Part shown: piece after piece, positions 40,901 through 52,900 of the stretch
How the letters are laid out: each line of letters starts with the position of its first letter
Position numbering within the stretch: the stretch's first letter is position 1
Assembly: GCF_003672135.1 (NCBI RefSeq)
Contig: NC_039514.1
Span: 8,297,787 to 8,361,786 of the forward strand
DNA from: Ooceraea biroi
Lineage: Eukaryota > Arthropoda > Insecta > Hymenoptera > Formicidae
Length of the DNA stretch: 64,000 nt
Direction: 5' to 3'
The notes under the pieces: generated by a model
Seen by the model: the letters and a program-made list of their open reading frames with translations, nothing else
The model's database searches: none
Told to the model about the DNA's origin: nothing
Position numbers and translations under genes: made by a program

Positions 40901-43900
40901 CAAAAATAGAAATTCGATACAAAGTTACATGAAACTTGTTACGAAAAGTCGTGTATGCTTTCGATAGCGCCCCAATTCTCTTTTATTAGTTAATTTAATC
41001 TCAGACACTGGATGCACGTAATACGTCCATCGTCTATTATTAAGATCACGCTCTGTTCTTCTTTTTCCGATGGCGGTAAATAATAAATTGACAAACAACT
41101 TTACACCTACTCTTGTATATATAAAGAAGGGAACTCCGCTCAACTGCACTTCATCTCGTTCATTGATTATCATCAACACTTTCTATATAGAACGTGTGAA
41201 AAATGCGGATAGTTATAGTAAGTGAAAATCGTACGTCACGGCTAATAGTGACGTTATTACGGTTATTAAAAGATTTTCGTTATAAATAGCGACGTCTCGC
41301 CTCATAGACTAGCCAATGAAACCTACGTGAAAAAACGTTTTTCATAACGTAACTCCTTTTTATTCCGTTCTCTCTATCTCTTTCTCTCTTCCAGCGATAT
41401 GCCCGCTTTCCTAACACCGCAAAGCTTTCCTCCGCTTTCGAATTTTCGACCCGCGCTTGAGAGATCTATGAAGTTTTTAGTGGATTTCGTTGTAACGTCG
41501 TCCAGTAGATTTTGATAGAAGTACCGTCTTCGCAACGTTACCTTCCAGCGCGGACCATGGCAATAACGACAATCACAATGTTTATTGCCCGACTTCCTGA
41601 CTTTACCTCCGTGAGAAGAAATTCCTCTCCGCTCTCCTGGCCGACTTGGCCCGATCGTTTACTTCTTCGGATCCCTCTAAGAGGGTTGCCGAACCAACAT
41701 AAACCGCAGAGCTGACAGGCATGCGAAAAGATTTAATCGACCATACGCGTGCTCACGTTCGATTGTATGCTGCCTGAGACCAATAAGAGCAGGCTCGTAC
41801 GCTTTCGAACGATTCTTCCTGTTCGCTGATTTGAGAACCGGAAGATACGTTTCTTTTCGCATTTTCTTCCCTCGCTTCAAGCTATTCACTATTTCGCGTA
41901 TGTCTCCACAAGTATAAATAAATCGCACGGCTAAAATATCCTCCGGATATTTATCGTGCACAAAAGCATAAAAATGTAAGAAACATCGTGATCGATGTGT
42001 TGTATAAATGGCATAATCTTCCCCGTTCGTTCTCCGTTTTATCGGAGATTTCAGAGTAGGAAAGACCACAAGCCAGCTAAATTTAATCTACGAGCATACG
42101 ATAGCGAGTGTGCGATAACGATTACCAATATACGCTCCGCTCGATCTTTTCTTAATTATAAATAAAATCGCGAGATAGTGGATCGCCGCTCGATCTCGTA
42201 AAACAAATTTATTTAGGGCGATTGATCCTCGCGCGCGCGTTGCTGCGGCATGAAGTTTTCCTACGGCGGACGGGGCTTCTCATTCAAGCGCCGCAGCTTT
42301 TTGTTGTCTAACGAAAACTTTAATGGAAAGATTACAACCGAATGACAGTAAACGTAACGCGAATTGAAACGAGTGAATGAGATCGCTGAAAGACTAATAA
42401 GTATAGTGATTGGATAATATCCCGGCGGCGATGCGCCTCGAGGCCTCAAGCCATTTGCCACTTATCCCAACTTTGCGAACAACGATTGCGACGACGACGT
42501 CGTAATTGCTGTTTACATTCGTGATTCCCGTGGATACGCTCCAACTTTAAAGAGCGGGCTTTCTACCGGCGTGCACGCACAATGGCGCGCGATATCGCGC
42601 ACCATTGTATCCGTTTTTTAATTGATTGATTTTCCAGAATTTTAATTAATTTTAATTTTAGTTAATTGATTTTCCACAGTTTGTTGTACGAGATTTAATT
42701 TCGAACCAATGAATTATTAAAAGCGCACACGAAGCGTAAAATATTTTTGGATCAATCATAAATATTAATTTTGATGATCCGTGAAATCGGAAGCTCGTCT
42801 ATTGAACGGAAACGTCATCATGTTTCAGGATCATGCAACCGGTCCTTGGGGATGGAATCGGGTGACATACCGGACTCAGCTATCACTGCATCCTCGTCGT
42901 ACGTGACGAACGTCGCACCGCGGAATGGCCGGTGAGCATGTTACTTTCATCCTACCTACAATGTTAAAAGATACACACACTAACCAGTTTTTAATGCACC
43001 CGGAGAAGCACCCGTAGATCCAGCCGTCCATCAGCCTGTAAATTTAACGCACTGCCATCACCCACGAGTGCGCCATGCATTATTTTCCGTCCTCCCTATC
43101 TATCCCCCGTATTTTACGCAGCTGTCGCGCGCGCGTTCTGTTTATAACTCAACGATCACATTCATCTATCTATCTATCGCGAAAGTTTGCTTTTTCCGAG
43201 CAGCGGAGATATTGATTCAGCGCTCGTCGGAAATTTAACTTATTCAAATCTAATTTCCCTGAAGTTACACGCGCCTAGGACGCTGCGACTATCAAACGTA
43301 CAATCCGGTTACGAGAAGTAGTAATCACGTTTTATGCGAGATGCAGAGAGCGGCGTGACATTTCTGCGAATGCAATCAATTGTTGCTTGTAAAAGCAATG
43401 TTTCTTATACGTAAGCTATAACTTTACTTTCGCGAGCCAATTACGTAATCAACGCTATAACTTTAATTACGATTTTTTAAAATTAAAATTTTATCACATA
43501 GTACCCACGAGAACTGAGCGGATCGCAATTAAGCAAAATATACAGTATGTAAATTGAGAAATGGATTGTTCCGTCGGATTATTACGTTCCAGCAGCGGAT
43601 AATTAAAGCGGTGGTAAAGGACGATCATTGATCAGACGTCAGGCGCGCTTGATAAATGAGTACCGCCTGAAAGCTCAAATACGTCAAATTATTAGTCTGT
43701 GAGGGGAGAAAAGTCGTGCATATATACAGGGTGGCCCATTTTAATTTATACAGTCGATTTTTTAAAAAACTAAAAGAGATACGAAAAAATGTTTCAGACA
43801 GACATGTCACGATTTCGAGGGGGACATAAGATGATACCATTGGTTTGACCTTGAATAGTCGTTTGAAGGTCACGCGAAGATCACCTTCAATTTCTTAAAT

Positions 43901-46900
43901 TGAAACCCCAACTTTTTATTGCAGATTCTTAAAATGTCCTCAAAACTCATCTTGAAGATCATTTTAAGGACATAAGATGACATTTTTCGGAAAAATGTTT
44001 CAGACAAAAGTTACTTACTTTTCGATGGAGAATAAGAATCTGCAATAAAAAGTTGGGGTTTCAATTTAAGAAATTGAAGGTGATCTTCGCGTGACCTTCA
44101 AACGACTATTCAAGGTCAAACCAATGGTATCATCTTATGTCCCCCTCGAAATCGTGACATGTCTGTCTGAAACATTTTTTCGTATCTCTTTTAGTTTTTT
44201 AAAAAATCGACTGTATAAATTAAAATGGGCCACCCTTATATATATATATATGTATATACAGGGTGTCCCATTTTATATTTGTCAGTAAAATATTTCGATA
44301 CGACGTCGTTTCAGAGAAAAATGTTTCAGACAAAAGTTATATGGCTTCGAGGGGGCAAGATGATGATATTCTCAATTTAATTGTAGATGGCGCTACTTTC
44401 GAGATTTCATCATGGCGGCCATTTTTTTAAATGGAAGTCGATTTTTCCCTCTAAGTGAAAGTTATAGCTGATAATGAGGCGAATACAACGGTTTTTTGTT
44501 TTTTGAAATTGGACAATTTTTCAGTGAGTTACAGCGTTCCAAAGTATACTGTTTTATAATTTAAGTATACACATAAACCAAATCTTGTATCGAAAAATGT
44601 TTCTTACAAAAGTTTTATGACTTCAAGGGGGACATAAGATGCTGCCACTGATTTGACCTTGGGTGCACCTGTCAAGGTTTATGCGAAGGTTAACTTTTTT
44701 TTAATGGATCTCTTTATTTCTCATTATACAGTCTTGTAGCTTACCTCGAGAGCTTTTCAAAACACTATATAAAAGTATTTTTTCGTTAAATATTATTCGA
44801 GTTATGAGAACTACAAGTTACAATACTGCCGGCATTTGCATTACCCAAAGTGTACCGTTCTATCAACTATCCTACTTTTAGCGCTACCCAGGAACAACGG
44901 CGTGGACGTAGTAGGTTTCTGTTTCCTTCGGGATGCTTTATTAATGTGAGTCCCCTTACCTCTTACAACTGGGGTGCTTGTTTAATGTGAGTCCCCTTGC
45001 CTCTCACAATTGGGGTGCTGGAAAAGATGTAAAATGTAAAATGTGATTTGATTCTATGAAATGACCATGGAGAGACGCTATAAACTTTGAAACGCTGTAA
45101 CTCACTGAAAAATGGTCCAATTTCAAAAAACAAAAAACCGTTGTATTTGCCTTATTGTCAGCTACAACTTTTACCTAGAGAGAAAAATCGACTTCCATTT
45201 AAAAAAATGGCCACCATGATGAAATCTCGAAAGTAGCGCCATCTACAATTAAATTGAGAATATCATCATCTTGCCCCCTCGAAGCCATATAACTTTTGTC
45301 TGAAACATTTTTCTCTGAAACGACGTCGTATCGAAATATTTTACTGACAAATATAAAATGGGACACCCTGTATATAACATATAATGTATACATAAAAGGA
45401 GTTTGGCAAAAAGCATTTCTGACGTATATTCTTTAAAAACTTGTAATACGTGAGGATAGGATAGACGCTTAATGTAATGAAATTGTATTACAAATGCGAT
45501 CATGACACGTTACATTCATCGTTCGTAGCCGAAATGTTGCAATACGAAATCCTTGAGCATTGTGTCTTTGAACAAACAAACGTTATTCGGAAATCAATTG
45601 GCAAAAAAGTAACCAGAGAAAATCTCGGTCTCTGGCAAAATTAACTTTATTATCAAGTGAAAGATGCCACTCGAGCAAAGGGAAAGAGAAATGGTTGAGG
45701 TAGCGTGGACTTTTATTAGCACCATTTAACACAAACGTAAATGATCGACGGAAGAGGAGGAAACGTGAGCGAAATGGTGCAGGAAAGTAAGAGCGTGAGT
45801 GAATCACGGATTCACCGTTTAAGTACACTTTTCAGACGATGGAAGTTCTTAAAATCTAGAAATGCTCTCGTGAATTGTTCTTCTTAGTTCAAATGATAGT
45901 AACGGAATTGCACAATATAATTGTGCAGGCGGACTTTTTATAGTCGGGAAGACAGTAAAACGATAATTCCGTGGCATTCTCTAAATGAAAAGGCTAACGA
46001 TTCTCTTGCGCATAAAAATACAGCCTTTTATTTACAAACTACCGTAGACGAGGTGATAATTTCGTGCATTTCCAATGGTTTTCCCGCTGTAAATTATATG
46101 CACCGTTTACAAAACTGTCATTCTGCGAGTGATTCTTATAGCGATTATTTATTGGTATTATCTGCCAATGGTTTTCCCGCTGTAAATTATGTGCCGTTTA
46201 CAAAACTGTCATCCTGCGAGTGCTTTTTATAGCGATTATTGGTATTGTTTTCCTTCTCTTAAACTACATTTGAATTTCTATTTAAATAAAGAGTTTAGCA
46301 CATCAATAATATTTTCCGTAAGTAGACTTCGGACGGAAACCGCTGGCGGTGCTTGGTGCCCGAAAATGCAAATAGAGAAAGGGGTTCGCGAGTGGCTTCA
46401 AGTCGACCTACAGGGTGCTCATGTCATTACTGGTGTGCAGACACAAGGCCGCTACGATAATGGCCGCGGTCAGGAATACGTCGAGGATTACACCCTGGAG
46501 TATCGACGTCCCGGCTTCACTCAGTGGCGCCGATATAAGCGCTGGGACAATGTAGAGGTGAGCTAAGAGACAAATATCTCTTAATAATACCTATAAGGAA
46601 AAGATGTCAGCAAGCAAAGCTATTTTCTAAACTGCCGACAATTTAGAAATCTCAATTTATGCAAACAGATGCAAATGACGCGTGGAATAAAATTATGAAT
46701 ATCTGATTGAGAATGCCTGATGGCAAATTGGAATTTTATTTCATCGAAATGACAGGAATCTCGAGACTCACGTTGTACGTCAGGAACACGGTTTGAACTC
46801 TACTATCTGCTAACGATGCTTAATTAATAAAACTTTTCTATGTCAATTAATCATCCGTAAGGAAAGCTTCTCGCAAGACGGGCATAAAGAGAAATAAATG

Positions 46901-49900
46901 GTTAAAAAAATTACGTTCAATTGCACAAGAGTGGATAATGAGTTTCTCATTATAATACGTATATTAAACGAACATTTATATGTATATACAATTATCTATA
47001 TATTAATTTTCTATATATTATATAGAAAATTATGTATATAAATTTCTTGAGATAGTAAAGCATCCAATTTAGCAAAATTTTATTTTTCATACATTTATCG
47101 TGTTATTATTTCATTCGGATGTGTTATTTGATATTGTATATCGATGCAAAGTGACCATAATTTAAAATATCATTTTTTTCACAATATTGAATAAAAGGTT
47201 AATAAAGGTTTATCAAGTACCTTTGAAATTCTCTAAACTGAAAGACATGTTCTTATAACATAATATCACGATCTCTTTGTTTCATGGTTGATTTCCAAGC
47301 TAGAGCTTTGCACACAACCGCCTTTTTACCGTTCATACAATCCGAGAAACAGGGAAGTGAGAAGCGGCAATCGATAAGCGATCCACTCTTGTGCTGGAAT
47401 TGCACGTAACGTCTTCGTACCGTAACGTATGGTTAAGCGTCGCTAAAAGTGCAACTTCCTCTTTTCAAGAGCTAGACATTTTCAGCTCTTTCTCTCTGAC
47501 TCTCTCTTTTTCCATCTTTGCGAGCGTCCCTTCCACCAGCGCATTCTCGAATATCGCGTTCAAAATTGAATCACGTACCGCTACCTTCGATTATGCCCCT
47601 TTATCATGAAATTATTCCATCACGATCGCGTTGTAATCGATGTAACTTTGACGTAAATGTGCTTTCGATTATCATCTCATTAATAGCTACTTTTATAGCT
47701 ACCGATAATAACAAAGTAATTATATTCACGTTGGAAATTTTGCATTACATGTATAATATTATATGTATAATATTACATCTTATTACGAGTATAACGAAAT
47801 ACGTACATAATAGGATGGAACGGAGTTGAAATGAGACGAGCCGAGTTAAAATACAATAGTATCGCAGATAAAATTTTGCGTTTAACTGACTAGCAGAAAT
47901 CGTAACGACTCGTTACGCTAATGTCAACTCTAGCAGTGTCAGTTTATGCCTCGAAATTTTGCCGGGAAGTTCACATTTAGCACAATCCGCTAAATGTATT
48001 ATCGTTGAGATACCGATGGCTGTCATCGACGCGAGATGGATGTTCCGATATCTCCATTCGGGAAAATTAATGACATCGCATATATGTAAGCGCACGCGCG
48101 TACATCCGCCAGTATTATATTACCGATTTGAAAATCAAAATGTCTATAAGTACCGAGAAAATTTCAAGCGGAATGTCCATTATCGCTTAATCGTGTTAAC
48201 GCTATATGATCCTCGTGATAAGAGTTATGCCATCAAAGCTGTCGGAAAAAGCTCGTTTTCCCCGTCAACGAAATAAGAAAGCATCGATATTTCGCGATGC
48301 AGCAGAGTTGTTAATGAACATTTGGTGGAACGGTGGTGTCAATTTACGCGCGACGTATCGTAAATTCCATTTTTTCACAACTTTGTTAATGCACGTTGCA
48401 CTGATTCATAGGTTCTGACCGGCAACAGCGACACTTCCACCATTGTGTCACACAAATTGATTCCACCTATCTTCGCCAGCCACATCCGGATCTTGCCACA
48501 CTCGGAACACAGGCGTACGGTTTGCCTTCGTATCGAATTCCTAGGATGCCGAGATACGAGTAAGTGTTATAGCGCACGAGAAATCATTTTATAACGCCAG
48601 AAATGACTTACCTTTTAATTGTTACCACAATTTTAGCTGTAACCGGCGTGTGTCGGTCACACGTATACATGCATAGACGGAATAAAGTTAAATGCGTACG
48701 ATTAGCTGCGTCATTTAAATAAATATATTTTATAATGTGTCGTTTGCAAAGCGAGCAGCGTAATTTCACCGACAATTGGCATGATGATGACAATTGTCGA
48801 TTATGTGCTCATCGAAAACGCTCTTACGCGAATGAGCAAATGTTTTCATTAACCATCACCACCCGTCGGATGAATTTTTGCGCACAAAACGATTGTCCAT
48901 GCATGACGAGCGCATCTGGATATTGCGCGAGCAAATTATCATTGAAAATGACATGACTGAGATAATACACGTCGAATATTGTTATCAAACCGTCGGTATT
49001 AAAAACGACCATGTTGCTGGCGAATCAATAGTTTACGGTACAAATCGACAAGCACAATAAGGAAACATATAAGTGATCCGTAAATATATGTTTAAACATT
49101 AGAGCATTTCAACTACTTAATATATTATATTATAAATATCCGAAGTGCTAGAGAATACTTGGGAATACCGGAACGACATGTGCAATCGCCTTACACGTGG
49201 TCGCACGACGAAGACGCCACATCGCTGGACATCCGACAATTAATTTCCAAATTGCAATTTCATTTAATTTAGCAAGATGCCGTTGAGACGGCAGGGTGCC
49301 GCCGGCTCTAACTACAGTGCTAGATCCTATTAACGTTCGTAACAGCGTTATACGGACGAGCTCATTACTGGGTCGGCCTGGTACATTTGTTTTTGACCTA
49401 GTTCCAGCACTTAATGTCCCTTATACAATCAATGCACCGTTAGTGCTCACACAGTGTAAACGGAATTTACGTAAACGTGATACGATAAAACTGTCATGCT
49501 TTATTAAAGCAACAGAAAATTAAACGATCCGCTACTTTTCTAGATCCGACCTTTTTTGATCGATGTCAAACGAATAAACGTTCTTTCCAATAAATAAATC
49601 ACACGAGTTTGTATTCCGCAATTTCTCAAATTACGGCAGTTCTCACTTTAGACTTGCTTTAGCATGCTGAAATAATTTTTAAAACATATACCAGATTTCA
49701 GTTCATTTTCCCTCCGCGCTTTTGCTTTTGATGTAACAAAGTAACGAATGTTAAGTATTCGTGACGCATACGACAACCGTTCTCATAATTTATGTGCGGG
49801 TGCGTGTGTTACGTATAACAAACATGCTGTGCGCTAGCACAATGCCATTTACATAAATTTGCATACAGTTTCTTTTCTCGTCCGTATTATTTCACTGGGC

Positions 49901-52900
49901 TTCTAAATTCAAGGCATAATTTCATATTAAAAATATGTATGTATGTAGGAAAAATGAAGTAGAAGCAACGCGATAAGCGTATTCTCGATAAACTGTTGCG
50001 AAACGCGCAGGACCTTGCGATATTGACAAATTTCCTTGCATCCTTGTTATCTGACCAGTAAACGGATATTTGCATAAATCATTTTTCTAGGCCGCTAATA
50101 TCCAACAACAGCGAGGTCGCACACGTTCGAGCGATGACGTATGTATGTACGGCTAGCGTCGTGGTGTCGAGCCGGTAAAACGGCGACATGAGGGCTTTCG
50201 CGCTATAAGAAGTATTCGGAGCGTGTGAGATCGAGCCCGACTGGGCGGGTATGCCGGATTTATGGCGGTCGTGCACGGCATCTGGTTAAAACAACGTTGA
50301 TGCCCTGCCCCGAGCCGGTCAACACGAACGATTACTCCCGAATCGCGGGGAACACGGCCTACCCGATGAACGTGCTACAGAATCCACGACATTGTCCCCT
50401 TGCTATTGACATTCGCGGTCTGACACAGGATACGAGTACGCTGTGATACAGTGCAATCGAGACGGCTTATATACACCGTCTACTCAAAGTATGATATCGC
50501 GCGCGGTTACTAAAGCGGTCATATCGAAGTCTGTGTTACCTGGGGTGCCTCCGGAACGATATACGAAAAATTATACCGTTCATACCGTCGCACAGTGGGC
50601 TAGAATCGAAAAAAGCTGGCCAAAAGTCGAATTTTTTCAACTCTTGGAAATCTGTGCATTTCGACCTTTTTTGATTCATGGATATCAGTATTTTCAAAAA
50701 TGTGAATGGAGTTTCGTAGGAAAAATTTCCTTCCCATTAATCAACAATTAATAGGAGGCAACGCGTTAATGTTCCGAAAAACGAATTATGAATGAGTATA
50801 GGCTATAGCTTACATTCTTGTATGCGGATGCAAATAATTTTGCTTTTTACTCTATAAATAGAATTGAAACTTTTCCCAAACAGTTATAACCATTAAAAAT
50901 GTTTGTTCATCAATTTGTGTTAATCTAAGTTTTTGGTTTCTTAAAATATAAGAAAGAAGTAAAGTTCAATATCATTTTTTTTAAATAGCTGTAAAAGGCT
51001 GTTTGGGATTCTTGTTTTATCATCTTGTGTAGGATTCAAACTAAGTATTTCCGTTTGAATTGTGCACACCAACGCACACCTTTGCGTTATATACAGGATG
51101 TTTCATTTTAATTTTCATATCGTAATAACTTGAAAATTTGGCGTTTTGGTAAAAAATGTTTGAAATGAAAGTTGTAGGTTTTTAAGTGAAGCATTACGTA
51201 GCAATACCAGTATGACCTTGACAGTGTTGTCAAGATCATGTACAGATCACCGTGAAATTTTTAAATGCCGCGAAACGTACGACGCGGCGCGGTAGCGACT
51301 GTAACTTTCAAGCTTCATAACTTCGAAGTATTTAACGGATAAATACTTTGTTATAGTGTTCTGAAAAGCTCTTGAAGTAAGCTACAAAAATATCTAATGA
51401 AAACTGGAGGTTCCCATTTAAAAAATTCAAGGTGACCTTTGCGTGACCTTGGCAACGCTATTCAAGGTCATACTAGTATTATTATCTAATACCTGATTTA
51501 AAACCCTATAACTTTTATTTGAAACATTTTTTTCTAAAACGTCATGTTTTCGAGTTATTACTTTTGGCCAGCTTTTTTCGAGTTTAGCCCACTGTGCGTC
51601 GCCGAGTTGTCCTCACGGTCCCACGCAAGAGATTCGCGCGACCGTACCTCCTATTGCAGATCAGAGAAAAATCATTTACGAAGAAAGTTGTTTCGGAGAA
51701 ACAACTTTTTCATCAGAGCCATATTCTTCGATCAATGTTCGGTGTTCCTTCACGTGTACTCGCCGAAAAGTGTATTAACACCAGACTTGTTAGGAAATAC
51801 ATTTTGCTGAGAAATTGCTCTAACAATCCCAATGAAAATACGCAATAATTTCGGACCACGGACGGAAAGGAGATTGCTAGAACAGATTAGATTAGCGGAT
51901 TGCCAGATTACAGAGTAGGGCCCCTGTAAGAGCAATGTTTCTGACGCGTGCTGAAATACGACGTCCTTTAATAATGTACCTTCAAAAATGGCATCAAAAG
52001 TATCAGCGACACATCGCTGAAATATTCAGTCAGTTTACACGAACGATCCTCGAGCACGTGAAAAGTGCACGCCAGGAGGTGGCTTCGTTGCCTCGAATCG
52101 CGGATTAATTTGACTCGCCATTTATTTTCTTATCGTTAACTTATTTACGTTAAACTGTACAATTGTACAATTTAACTGTATTGTGCCGCTTCGTGTGCAT
52201 TTTTACGTATCGAGTGAGATTCATCGCACTAGAACGTTGTAACACTCCTCTACGTTCAGCGTACAGCATTTTCTTTAGGAGCGCGCAAGTATCTGATATC
52301 TTGATTAAAAAGACGACTATTATATTCGAGAATGAGGTCAGGCTCTTATTTTCATACGTACGATCGTACAATTCCTGTGTGTTAGATGCCGGTTGCAGAA
52401 CAGCGGCATGGCGACGAGGCGTTACGTTGTTCTAAGTAAAATTATTACCTCCGCGTCATCCACGTGACACGAAATCAGGCAAAGGTACGTTGACCAAAAC
52501 TGGCTTGACCACATCGCGTGACAACGACGGCCGGTCGGCCGGCCGCGAACCGTATATACCGTGAAATATTAAGAGTAGTTAAGCGATTTTGAACACGACA
52601 CGGCAAAGTGGGCGCACCGCCATTTTTGCGGCCCTTTATTAATTTCCCTGCTACGAAAATTCAGCCGTTCGTCCGTCGTCGTTGCGGACGTCGCCCGAGC
52701 TTGCCACCGAGCAAGTCGTTTTAATTAATTTTAATTGATTAATTTTAACTAAGCTCCTACCGCCGCCGCCGCCGCCGCGCTTCGCGGCACGTTATTAAGC
52801 AACGCCACTTCATTTTCGAAGTGTATCCGGAAACTGGAGCAAGGTGTTACCGCTCGCGAACGCTGTACACACTAAATTTCGATAAAATGGCGCAAGTTCG

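Larger units (their letters stand above)
25992..42828 (+). other. Ddr intron 1, 16.8 kb
   Basis: Starts GTAAGT, ends TTTCAG. It holds four transposon-derived elements, each listed separately (26025-26934, 29944-30697, 37710-38949, 39510-40270), several CpG- and C-rich patches, and microsatellites. I see no other coding exon. First introns this long often carry enhancers, but none can be called from sequence alone. Confidence 0.85.
42932..46325 (+). other. Ddr intron 2, 3.4 kb
   Basis: GTGAGC...TAG borders. It holds the two foldback elements at 43727-44236 and 44259-45370, separated by 22 bp of TA-rich sequence, and a tandem duplication at 46069-46255. No exon is seen. Confidence 0.85.

Noticed and set aside
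41114..41150. TATATATAAAG followed ~30 bp later by a TCAACT-like initiator, a possible intronic promoter
   Set aside because: Such matches are common in AT-rich introns, and no open frame or exon follows. Not supported enough to list.
43625..44288. Two short frames encoding the same peptide on opposite strands
   Set aside because: They are a by-product of the perfect inverted repeat, not genes.
49265..50460. Slightly GC-richer patch with several short open frames in Ddr intron 4
   Set aside because: Considered as an extra exon or an integrated gene fragment, but exons 4 and 5 join in phase without it and no peptide is recognisable.
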